From: Mercurialis annua
Lineage: Eukaryota; Streptophyta; Magnoliopsida; Malpighiales; Euphorbiaceae
Direction of reading: 5' to 3'
Assembly: GCF_937616625.2 (NCBI RefSeq)
Contig: NC_065571.1
Location: 22,890,201 to 22,954,200, forward strand
Length of the DNA stretch: 64,000 bases
Part shown: positions 50,700-63,600 of the stretch, piece after piece
Position numbering within the stretch: the first letter of the stretch is position 1
How the letters are laid out: every line of letters begins with the position of its first letter
Translations under genes and position numbers: made by a program
Notes under the pieces: model-generated
The model's database searches: none
What the model saw: only the letters and a program-made list of their open reading frames with translations
Told to the model about the DNA's origin: nothing

Positions 50700-53130
50700 T
50701 TAAGCCAAACGTTTACAAACGTTACGAAACAAATCAAAGCGTTTCACCTTTTTAGCAAATTAAGCCAAACGTTTACAAAGGTTACGAAACAAATCCAAAC
50801 GTTTCACCCTTTTAGCGATTTAAGCCAAACATTTACAAACGATACGAAAAAAATCTATACATTTCACCTTTTTAGTTATTTAAGCCAAACATTTACAAAC
50901 ATTACGAAACAAATCCAAACGTTTCCCATTTTTAGCGATTTAAGCCAAATGTTTACAAACGTTATGAAACAAATCCAAACGTTTCGCCTTTGTAGCGATT
51001 TAAGCCAAACGTTTACAAACGTTACGAAACAAATCCAAACGTTTCACATTTTTAGCGATTTAAGCCAAATGTTTACAAACGTTGCGAAACAAAACCAAAC
51101 GTTTAAAATGTTACGAAATAAACCAAACGTTTTATATTTTTAGCGATTTAAGCGAAACCTTTACAAAAGTTACGAAACAAAACAAAGCATTTATCCTTTT
51201 TAGCAATTTAAGCTAAATGTTTACATACGTTACGAAACAAAACCAAGCGTTTCACCTTTTTAGCAATTTAAGACAAATGTTCACAAAAGTGACGAAAAAA
51301 ATCCAAACGTTTCCCCTTTTTAGCGATATAAGCCAAACGTTTACAAAGGTTATGAAACAATTCCAAATGTTTCCCCTTTTTAGCAATTTAAGTCATACGT
51401 TTACAAACGTTACGAAACAAATCAAAGCGTTTTACCTTTTTAGGAATTTAAGCCAAATGTTTACAAATGTTACTAAACAAATTCAAGTGTTTCACCCTTT
51501 TAGAAATTTAAGCCAAACGTTTACAAACGTTATGAAACAAATCCAAACGTTTCACCTTTTTAGCGATTTATGTCCAATGTTTACAAACGTTACGGAACAA
51601 ATACAAACGTTTCACCTTTTTAGCGATTGAAGCCAAATGTTTACAACCGTTACGAAACAAATCCAAACGTTTCCTATTTTTAGCAATTTAAGCCAAACGT
51701 TTACAAACGTTACGAAACAAAACCAAATGTTTCACCTTTTAAGCGATTTAAGCCAAACGTTTACAAACGTTACGAAACAAATCAAAGCGTTTCACCTTTT
51801 TAGCAAATTAAGCCAAATGTTTACAAAGGTTACGAAACAAATCCGAACGTTTCACCCTTTTAGCGATTTAAGCAAAACATTTACAAACGATACGAAACAA
51901 ATCTATACATTTCACCTTTTTAGTGATTTAAGCCTAACATTTACAAACGTTACGAAATAAATTCAAACGTTTCCCCTTTTTAGCGACTTAAGCCAAATAT
52001 TTACAAACGTTAGGAAACAAATCCAAACGTTTAGCCTTTGTAGCGATTTAAGCCAAACGTTTGCAAACATTACGAAACAAATCCAAACGTTTCCCCTTTT
52101 TAGCGATTTAAGCCAAATGTATACAAACGTTGCGAAACAAAACCAAACGTTTAAAATGTTACGAAATAAATCCAAACGTTTTATATTTTTAGCGATTTAA
52201 GCCAAACCTTTACAAAAGTTACGAAACAAATCAAAGCGTTTCACCTTTTTAGCAAATTAAGCCAAACGTTTACAAAGGTTACGAAAAAAATCCAAATGTT
52301 TCACCCTTTTAGCGATTTAAGCCAAACATTTACAAACGATACGAAACAAATCTATACATTTCACCTTTTTAGTTATTTAGGCCAAACATTTACAAACATT
52401 TACGAAACAAATCCAAACGTTTCCCCTTTTTAGCGATTTAAGCCAAATGTTTACAAACGTTATGAAACAAATCCAAACCTTTCGCCTTTGTAGCGATTTA
52501 AGCCAAACGTTTACAAACGTTACGAAACAAATCCAAACGTTTCACCTTTTTAGCGATTTAAGCCAAATGTTTACAAACGTTGCGAAACAAAACCAAACGT
52601 TTAAAATGTTACGAAATAAATCCAAACGTTTCATATTTTTGGCGATTTAAGCCAAACCTTTACAAAAGTTACGAAACAAAACAAAGCATTTAACCTTTTT
52701 AGCAATTTAAGCCAAATGTTTACAAATGTTACGAAACAAAACCAAGCGTTTCACCTTTTTAGCAATTTAAGACAAATGTTTACAAAAGTGACGAAAAAAT
52801 CCAAACGTTTCCCCTTTTTAGCGATATAAGCCAAACGTTTACAAAGGTTATGAAACAATTCCAAATGTTTCACCTTTTTAGCAATTTAAGCCATACGTTT
52901 ACAAACGTTACGAAACAAATCAAAGCGTTTTACCTTTTTAGCAATTTAAGCAAAATGTTTACAAACGTTACTAAACAAATTCAAGCGTTTCACCTTTTTA
53001 GAAATTTAAGCCAAATGTTTACAAACGTTATGAAACAAATTCAAAAGTTTCACCTTTTTAGCGATTTATGTCCAATGTTTACAAATGTTACGGAACAAAT
53101 ACAAACGTTCCACCTTTTTAGCGATTGAAG
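50700..53130 (+). repeat. 1.5-kb duplication inside the 8.23-kb unit
   Basis: 50,949-51,143 matches 52,447-52,640 and 51,217-51,630 matches 52,715-53,128, both at offset 1,498. The marker AAATCTATAC occurs at 50,851, 51,899 and 52,348 (spacing 1,048 and 449), so the array here is a nested set of partial duplications. The same arrangement recurs at offset 8,230 in the next unit (59,081, 60,129 and 60,578), hence it predates the 8.23-kb duplication. Confidence 0.75.
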
Positions 53131-53999
53131 CCAAACGTTTACAAACGTTGCGAAACAAATCCAAACATTTCACATTTTTAGCAATTTAAGCCAAACGTTT
53201 ACAAACGTTACGAAACAAAAACCAAGTGTTTCACCTTTTAAGCAAACGTTTACAAACGTAGCGAAACAAATCCAAGCGTTTCAACTTTTTTGTAATTTAA
53301 GCGAAACGTTTAAAAATGTTACAAAACTCATCCAAGCGTTTCACCTTTTTTGCAAATTAAGCCAAACGTTTACAAACGCTCCAAAATAAATCCAAGCGTT
53401 TCACCATGTTAGTAATTTAAGCCAAATGTTTTAAAACGTTACAAAACTAATTCAAGCATTTCACCTTTTTAGCAAATTAAGCCAAATGTTTACAAACGTT
53501 ACGAAACAAATCCAAGCGTTTCGCCTTTTTAGAAATTTAACCCAAACGTTTACAAACAAATCCAAATGTTTTACATTTTTAGCGATATAAGCCAACGTTT
53601 ATAAACGGTACGAAACAAATCTAAACGTTTCAACTTTTTAGCGATTTATGCCAAACATTTATAAACGCTACGAAACAAATCCAAACGTTTCGCCTTTTTA
53701 GCAATTTAAGCCAAACATTTACAAACGTTACGAAACAAATCCAAGCGTTTCTCCCTTTTAGCAATTTTAAACAAAAGTTTACAAATGTTACGAAACAAAT
53801 CAAAGAGTTTCACCCTTTTAGCAAATTAAACGTTTACAAAGGTTACGAACCAAATCCAAACGTTTCACCTTTTCAGCGATATAAGCCAAACGTTTACAAA
53901 CGATACGAAACAAATCTAAACATTTCCCCTTTTTAGCGATTTAAGCCAAACGTTTACAAACGTTACGAAACAAATCCAAATGTTTCACCTTTTTAACGA

Positions 54000-55665
54000 T
54001 TTAAGCCTAATGTTTACAAACAATATGAAACAAATCCAGACGTTTCGCCTTTATAGAGATTTAAGCCAAACGTTTACAAACGTTACGAAACAAATCCAAA
54101 CGTTTCACCTTTTAAGAGAGTTAAGCCAAACGTTTACAAACGTTATGAAACAAAACCAAACGTTTAAAACATTACGAAACAAATCCAAACGTTTTACATT
54201 TTTAGCGATTTATGCCAAACCTTTAGAAAAGTTACCAAACAAAACCAATTATTTCACCTTTTTAGCAATTTAAGCCAAATGTTTACAAACGTTATAAAAC
54301 TAATCCAAGTGTTTCACCTTTTTAGCGATTTAAGCCAAACGTTTACAAACGTTACGAAACAAATCCACGCGTTTCTCCTTTTTAGCAATTTAAGCCAAAG
54401 GATTACAAACGTTACGAAACAAATCAAAGCGTTTCAGCTTTTTAGCAAATTAAGCCAAACGTTTACAAAGGTTACGAAACAAATCCAAACATTTCACCTT
54501 TTTAGCGATTTAAGCCAAACGTTTACAAACGACACGAAACAAATCTAAAGGTTTCACCTTTTTAGCGATTTAAGCATAACGATTACAAACGTTACGAAAC
54601 ATATCCAAATGTTTCACCGTTTTAATGATTTAAGCCAAATATTTACAAATGATATGAAACAAATCCAAACGTTTCGCCTTTATAGCGCGTTAAGCCAAAC
54701 ATTTACAAAAGCGACGACACAAATCCAAACTTTTCACCTTTTTAGCGATATAAGCCAAACGTTTACAAACGATACGAAACAAATCTTAACCTTTCACATT
54801 TTTAGGGATTTAAGCCAAATGTTTACAATAGATACGAAACAAATCCAAATGTTTCACCTTTTTAACGATTTAAGCCAAATGTTTACAAACGATATGAAAC
54901 AAATCTAGACGTTTCGTCTTTGTAGCAATTTAAGCCAAACGTTTACAAACGTTACGAAACAAATCCAAACTTTTCACTTTTTTAGAGATTTAAGCCAAAC
55001 GTTTACAAATGTTACGAAACAAAACCAAACGTTTAAAACGTTACGAAACAAATCCAAACGTTTTACATTTTTAGCAATTTATGCCAAACCTTTAGAAAAG
55101 TTACCAAACAAAACTAAGTATTTCACCTTTTTAGCAATTTAAGCCAAATGTTTACAAACGTTAAAAACTAATCCAAGCGTTTCACCTTTTTAGCGATTTA
55201 AGCCAAACGTTTACAAACGTTACGAAACAAATCCAAGCATTTCTCCTTTTTAGCAATTTAAGCCAAAGGATTACAAACGTTACGAAACAAATCAAAGCGT
55301 TTCACCTTTTTAGCATATTAAGCCAAACGTTTACAAAGGTTACGAAACAAATCCAAACATTTCCCCTATTTAGCGATTTAAGTCAAACGTTTACAAACGA
55401 TATGAAACAAATTTAAACGTTTCACCTTTTTAGCGATTTAAGCCAAACGTTTACAAACGTTACGAAACAAATCCAAATGTTTCACCGTTTTAATGATTTA
55501 AGCCAAATATTTACAAACGATATGAAACAAATCCAAACGTTTTGCCTTTATAGAGATTTAAGCCAAACGTTTACAAAAGTTACGAAACAAATCCAAACGT
55601 TTCCCCTTTTTAGCGATTTAAGCCAAACGTTTACAAACGTTACGAAACAAAACCAATCGTTTTAA
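54000..55665 (+). repeat. About 869-bp duplication inside the 8.23-kb unit
   Basis: CTTTAGAAAAGTTACC at 54,221 recurs at 55,090 (869 bp), and the TTTCACCGTTTTAATGATTT monomer at about 54,611 recurs at about 55,479 (868 bp), with the monomers between in the same order. The pair is repeated in the next unit near 62.2-63.9 kb. Confidence 0.75.
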
Positions 55666-57640
55666 ACGTTACGAAACAAAACCAAACGTTTTACATTTTT
55701 TGCAATTTAAGCCAATGCTTTACAAACGTTTCAAACCAAAACCAAGCATTTCACCTTTTTAGCAATTTAAGCCAAATGTTTACAAACGTTACGAAAGTGA
55801 TGTAAGCGTTTCACCTTTTTAGCAATTTAAGCCAAATGTTTACGAACGTTACGAAACAAATCCAAACATTTTACCTTTTTAGCGATTTAAGCCAAACATT
55901 TACAATGGTTATGAAACAAATCCAAATGTTTCACATTTTAAAAAATTTAAGCCATATGTTTACAAACATTAAGAAACAAATCAAAGAGTTTCACCTTTTT
56001 AGCAATTTAAGAAAAACATTTACAAATGTTCCGAAACAAATCCAAGTGTTTCACCTTTTCAGCAATTTAAGCCAAACGTTTACAAAGGTTACGTAACAAA
56101 TCTATATGTTTCCCCTTTTTCGCGATTTGAGCCAAACGTTTACAAACGCTACGAAAAAAAACAAAAAGTTCAAAACATTACGAAACAAATCCATACGTTT
56201 GACATTTTTAGTGTTTTAAGCCAAACCTTTACAAACGCTATGAAATAAATCCAAACGTTTCACATTTTTTGAAATATAAGCCAAACGTTTACAAATGTTA
56301 CGAAACAGATCCAAGCGTTTCATCTTTTTTGCAATTTAAGCCAAACGTTTACTAAAGTTCAAAAACTAATCCAAGCGTTTCACCTTTTTAGTAATTTAAG
56401 CCAAACTTTTAAAAACTTTGCAAAACTAATCCAAGCATTTCACCTTTTTAGCAAATTAAGCCAAACGTTTACAAACGTTACTAAACAAATCCAAGCATTT
56501 AACCTTTTTAGCGAAATAAGCAAAATTTTATAAACGCTACGAAACAAATCCAAATGTTTCACGTTTTTAGCGATTTAAACCAAACATTGATAAAGGATAC
56601 GAAATAAATCCAATCGTTTCACCTTTTTAGCGATTTAAGTCAAACGTTTACAAACGTTATGAAACAAATCCAAGCGTTTCTCTTATATAGCAAACGAAAC
56701 AAATCAAAGCGTTTCACCTTTTTAGCAAATTAAGCCAACCATTTACAAAGGTTACGAAACAAATCCAAACGGTTAACCTTTTTAGCGATTTAAGCCAAAC
56801 ATTTAAAAACGATACGAAAAAAATCTAGATGTTTCACCTTTTTACTGATTTAAGCCAAACTTTTACAAACATTACGAAACAAATCCAAACGTTTCGCCTT
56901 TTTTAGCAATATAAGCCAAATGTTTACAAACGTTGTGAAACAAATCCAAACTTTTCGCCTTTATAGCAATATAAGCCAAACGTTTACAAACGTTACGAAA
57001 CAAATCCAAACGTTTTACATTTTCAGCGATTTAAGCCAAACGTTTACAAACGTTTAAAACGTTACGAAACAAATCCAAACGTTTTACATTTTTAGTGATT
57101 TAAGCCAAACCTTTACAAACCTTACGAAACAAAACATCACATTTCACCTTTTTAGCAATTTAAGCCAAATGTTTACAAACGTTACGAAACAAAACCAAAT
57201 GTTTCACCGTTTTAGAAATTTAAGACAAATGTTTACAAACGTTAAGAAAAAAAATCCAAACGTTTCACCTTTTTAACGATATAAGCAAAACGTTTACAAA
57301 GGTTATGAAACAAATCAAAATATTTCACCTTTTAAGCAATTTAACCCATATGTTTACAAACGTTACGAAACAAATCAAAGCATTTTACCTTTTTAGCAAT
57401 TTAAGCCAAATGTTTACAAACGTTACGAAACAAATTCACGTGTTTCACCTTTTTAGAAATTTAAACCAAACGTTTACAAACGTTACGAAACAACTCCAAA
57501 TGTTTCACCTTTTTAGCAATTTAAGACAAACGTTTACAGACATTACGAATCAAATCCAAACGTTTCACCTTTTTAGGGATTTAAGCCGAATGTTAACTAA
57601 TGTTACTAAACAAAACCAAACATTTCACCTTTTTAGCAAT

Positions 57641-60600
57641 TTAAGCCAAATGTTTACAAACGTTACGAAACAAATCCAAACGTTTCCCCATTTTAGCGAT
57701 TTAAGCCAAATGTTTAAAACGTTATGAAACATATCCAAACATATCACCTTTTTAGCGATTTATGCCAAACGTTTACAAAGATTACGAAACAAATCCAAAT
57801 GTTTCACCTTTTTAGCAATTTAAGCCAAACGTTTACAAACGTTAAGAAACAAATCCAAGCGTTTCACCATTTTAGCAATTTAAGCCAAACGTTTACAAAC
57901 GTTACGAAACTAATCCAAGTGTTTCATCTTTTTAGTAATTTAAGCCTAACATTTACATACGTTACGAAACAAATCCAAGCGTTCCACCTTTTAAGCAATA
58001 TAATCCAAACGTTTACAAACGTTACGAAAAAAATCCCAAAGTTTCCCCTTTTTAAAAATTTAAACCAAACGTTTACAAACGTTATGAAATAAAACCAAAC
58101 GTTTAAATCGTTATGAAATAAATCCAAACGTTTCACATTTTTAGGGATTTAACCCAAACCTTTACAAACGTTACGAAACAAAACCAAACATTTAAAACGT
58201 TACGAAACATATCCAAACATTTCACATTTTTAGCGATTTAAGCCAATTCTTTACAAACATTACGAAACAAAACCAAGCGTTTCACCTTTTTAGCAATTTA
58301 AGCCAAACGTTTACAAACGTTACGAAACAAATCGAAGCGTTTCACCTTTTTAGCAATTTAAGCCAAACTTTTACAAACGTTCTGAAAACAAGCGTTTCAC
58401 CTTTTTAAACGTTACAAAACAAATCCAAACATTTCACCTTTTTAGCAAATTAAGCCAAACGTTTAAAAACGTTACAAGCATTTCACCTTTTTAGCAATTT
58501 AAGCCAAACATTTACAAACGTTACGAAACAAATCCAAGCGTTTCACCTTTTTAGCTATTTAAGCCAAACCTTTACAAACGTTACGAAAAAAATCCAAACG
58601 TTTCACATTTTTAGCGATTTAAGCGAAACATTTACAAATGTTACAAAACAAATCCAAACGTTTTACCTTTTTAGCGATTTAAGCCAAACGTTTGCAAACG
58701 TTACAAAACAAATGCAAACGTTTTCTTCATTTTAGCGATTTAAGATAAACGTTTACTAACGTTACGAAACAAAGCCAAATGTTTGGCCTTTTTACCAATT
58801 TAAGCCAAACGTTTACAAACGTTTACAAACTTTACGAAACAAATCCAAACGTTTCCCATTTTTAGCAATTTAAGCCAAACGTTTACAAACGTTGCAAAAC
58901 AAAACCAAACGTTTCACCTTTTTAGCGATTTAAGCCAAACGTTTACAAACGTTACGAAACAAATCAAAGCGTTTCACCTTTTTAGCAAATTAAGCCAAAC
59001 GTTTACAAAGGTTACGAAACAAATCCAAACGTTTCACCCTTTTAGCGATTTAAGCCAAACATTTACAAACGATACGAAAAAAATCTATACATTTCACCTT
59101 TTTAGTTATTTAAGCCAAACATTTACAAACATTACGAAACAAATCCAAACGTTTCCCATTTTTAGCGATTTAAGCCAAATGTTTACAAACGTTATGAAAC
59201 AAATCCAAACGTTTCGCCTTTGTAGCGATTTAAGCCAAACGTTTACAAACGTTACGAAACAAATCCAAACGTTTCACATTTTTAGCGATTTAAGCCAAAT
59301 GTTTACAAACGTTGCGAAACAAAACCAAACGTTTAAAATGTTACGAAATAAACCAAACGTTTTATATTTTTAGCGATTTAAGCGAAACCTTTACAAAAGT
59401 TACGAAACAAAACAAAGCATTTATCCTTTTTAGCAATTTAAGCTAAATGTTTACATACGTTACGAAACAAAACCAAGCGTTTCACCTTTTTAGCAATTTA
59501 AGACAAATGTTCACAAAAGTGACGAAAAAAATCCAAACGTTTCCCCTTTTTAGCGATATAAGCCAAACGTTTACAAAGGTTATGAAACAATTCCAAATGT
59601 TTCCCCTTTTTAGCAATTTAAGTCATACGTTTACAAACGTTACGAAACAAATCAAAGCGTTTTACCTTTTTAGGAATTTAAGCCAAATGTTTACAAATGT
59701 TACTAAACAAATTCAAGTGTTTCACCCTTTTAGAAATTTAAGCCAAACGTTTACAAACGTTATGAAACAAATCCAAACGTTTCACCTTTTTAGCGATTTA
59801 TGTCCAATGTTTACAAACGTTACGGAACAAATACAAACGTTTCACCTTTTTAGCGATTGAAGCCAAACGTTTACAAACGTTGCGAAACAAATCCAAATGT
59901 TTCCTATTTTTAGCAATTTAAGCCAAATGTTTACAAACGTTACGAAACAAAACCAAATGTTTCACCTTTTAAGCGATTTAAGCCAAACGTTTACAAACGT
60001 TACGAAACAAATCAAAGCGTTTCACCTTTTTAGCAAATTAAGCCAAATGTTTACAAAGGTTACGAAACAAATCCGAACGTTTCACCCTTTTAGCGATTTA
60101 AGCAAAACATTTACAAACGATACGAAACAAATCTATACATTTCACCTTTTTAGTGATTTAAGCCTAACATTTACAAACGTTACGAAATAAATCCAAACGT
60201 TTCCCCTTTTTAGCGACTTAAGCCAAATATTTACAAACGTTAGGAAACAAATCCAAACGTTTAGCCTTTGTAGCGATTTAAGCCAAACGTTTGCAAACAT
60301 TACGAAACAAATCCAAACGTTTCCCCTTTTTAGCGATTTAAGCCAAATGTATACAAACGTTGCGAAACAAAACCAAACGTTTAAAATGTTACGAAATAAA
60401 TCCAAACGTTTTATATTTTTAGCGATTTAAGCCAAACCTTTACAAAAGTTACGAAACAAATCAAAGCGTTTCACCTTTTTAGCAAATTAAGCCAAACGTT
60501 TACAAAGGTTACGAAAAAAATCCAAATGTTTCACCCTTTTAGCGATTTAAGCCAAACATTTACAAACGATACGAAACAAATCTATACATTTCACCTTTTT

Positions 60601-63600
60601 AGTTATTTAGGCCAAACATTTACAAACATTTACGAAACAAATCCAAAAGTTTCCCCTTTTTAGCGATTTAAGCCAAATGTTTACAAACGTTATGAAACAA
60701 ATCCAAACCTTTCGCCTTTATAGCGATTTAAGCCAAACGTTTACAAACGTTACGAAACAAATCCAAACGTTTCACCTTTTTAGCGATTTAAGCCAAATGT
60801 TTACAAACGTTGCGAAACAAAACCAAACGTTTAAAATGTTACGAAATAAATCCAAACGTTTCATATTTTTGGCGATTTAAGCCAAACCTTTACAAAAGTT
60901 ACGAAACAAAACAAAGCATTTAACCTTTTTAGCAATTTAAGCCAAATGTTTACAAATGTTACGAAACAAAACCAAGCGTTTCACCTTTTTAGCAATTTAA
61001 GACAAATGTTTACAAAAGTGACGAAAAAATCCAAACGTTTCCCCTTTTTAGCGATATAAGCCAAACGTTTACAAAGGTTATGAAACAATTCCAAATGTTT
61101 CACCTTTTTAGCAATTTAAGCCATACGTTTACAAACGTTACGAAACAAATCAAAGCGTTTTACCTTTTTAGCAATTTAAGCAAAATGTTTACAAACGTTA
61201 CTAAACAAATTCAAGCGTTTCACCTTTTTAGAAATTTAAGCCAAATGTTTACAAACGTTATGAAACAAATCCAAAAGTTTCACCTTTTTAGCGATTTATG
61301 TCCAATGTTTACAAATGTTACGGAACAAATACAAACGTTCCACCTTTTTAGCGATTGAAGCCAAACGTTTACAAACGTTGCGAAACAAATCCAAACATTT
61401 CACATTTTTAGCAATTTAAGCCAAACGTTTACAAACGTTACGAAACAAAAACCAAGTGTTTCACCTTTTAAGCAAACGTTTACAAACGTAGCGAAACAAA
61501 TCCAAGCGTTTCAACTTTTTTGTAATTTAAGCGAAACGTTTAAAAATGTTACAAAACTCATCCAAGCGTTTCACCTTTTTTGCAAATTAAGCCAAACGTT
61601 TACAAACGCTCCAAAATAAATCCAAGCGTTTCACCATGTTAGTAATTTAAGCCAAACGTTTTAAAACGTTACAAAACTAATTCAAGCATTTCACCTTTTT
61701 AGCAAATTAAGCCAAATGTTTACAAACGTTACGAAACAAATCCAAGCGTTTCGCCTTTTTAGAAATTTAACCCAAACGTTTACAAACAAATCCAAATGTT
61801 TTACATTTTTAGCGATATAAGCCAACGTTTATAAACGGTACGAAACAAATCTAAACGTTTCAACTTTTTAGCGATTTATGCCAAACATTTATAAACGCTA
61901 CGAAACAAATCCAAACGTTTCGCCTTTTTAGCAATTTAAGCCAAACGTTTACAAACGTTACGAAACAAATCCAAGCGTTTCTCCCTTTTAGCAATTTTAA
62001 ACAAAAGTTTACAAATGTTACGAAACAAATCAAAGAGTTTCACCCTTTTAGCAAATTAAACGTTTACAAAGGTTACGAAACAAATCCAAACGTTTCACCT
62101 TTTCAGCGATATAAGCCAAACGTTTACAAACGATACGAAACAAATCTAAACATTTCCCCTTTTTAGCGATTTAAGCCAAACGTTACGAAACAAATCCAAA
62201 TGTTTCACCTTTTTAACGATTTAAGCCTAATGTTTACAAACAATATGAAACAAATCCAGACGTTTCGCCTTTATAGAGATTTAAGCCAAACGTTTACAAA
62301 CGTTACGAAACAAATCCAAACGTTTCACCTTTTAAGAGAGTTAAGCCAAACGTTTACAAACGTTATGAAACAAAACCAAACGTTTAAAACATTACGAAAC
62401 AAATCCAAACGTTTTACATTTTTAGCGATTTATGCCAAACCTTTAGAAAAGTTACCAAACAAAACCAAGTATTTCACCTTTTTAGCAATTTAAGCCAAAT
62501 GTTTACAAACGTTATAAAACTAATCCAAGTGTTTCACCTTTTTAGCGATTTAAGCCAAACGTTTACAAACGTTACGAAACAAATCCACGCGTTTCTCCTT
62601 TTTAGCAATTTAAGCCAAAGGATTACAAACGTTACGAAACAAATCAAAGCGTTTCAGCTTTTTAGCAAATTAAGCCAAACGTTTACAAAGGTTACGAAAC
62701 AAATCCAAACATTTCACCTTTTTAGCGATTTAAGCCAAACGTTTACAAACGACACGAAACAAATCTAAAGGTTTCACCTTTTTAGCGATTTAAGCATAAC
62801 GATTACAAACGTTACGAAACATATCCAAATGTTTCACCGTTTTAATGATTTAAGCCAAATATTTACAAATGATATGAAACAAATCCAAACGTTTCGCCTT
62901 TATAGCGCGTTAAGCCAAACATTTACAAAAGTGACGACACAAATCCAAACTTTTCACCTTTTTAGCGATATAAGCCAAACGTTTACAAACGATACGAAAC
63001 AAATCTTAACCTTTCACATTTTTAGGGATTTAAGCCAAACGTTTACAATAGATACGAAACAAATCCAAATGTTTCACCTTTTTAAAGATTTAAGCCAAAT
63101 GTTTACAAACGATATGAAACAAATCTAGACGTTTCGTCTTTGTAGCAATTTAAGCCAAACGTTTACAAACGTTACGAAACAAATCCAAACTTTTCACTTT
63201 TTTAGAGATTTAAGCCAAACGTTTACAAATGTTACGAAACAAAACCAAACGTTTAAAACGTTACGAAACAAATCCAAACGTTTTACATTTTTAGCAATTT
63301 ATGCCAAACCTTTAGAAAAGTTACCAAACAAAACTATGTATTTCACCTTTTTAGCAATTTAAGCCAAATGTTTACAAACGTTAAAAACTAATCCAAGCGT
63401 TTCACCTTTTTAGCGATTTAAGCCAAACGTTTACAAACGTTACGAAACAAATCCAAGCATTTCTCCTTTTTAGCAATTTAAGCCAAAGGATTACAAACGT
63501 TACGAAACAAATCAAAGCGTTTCACCTTTTTAGCATATTAAGCCAAACGTTTACAAAGGTTACGAAACAAATCCAAACATTTCCCCTATTTAGCGATTTA

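Larger units (their letters stand above)
49411..57640 (+). repeat. Second higher-order repeat, copy 1 (8,230 bp)
   Basis: Base 49,494 corresponds to 57,724, and the 8,230-bp offset holds through 52,850/61,080. From about 62,181 the offset becomes 8,220 because of a 10-bp deletion in copy 2. About 137 monomers in fixed order. The left border lies near 49,411, where the match to 57,641 begins; upstream the two sequences differ at many sites. The unit shares no long-range order with the 9.7-kb unit of the left block. Confidence 0.9.
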
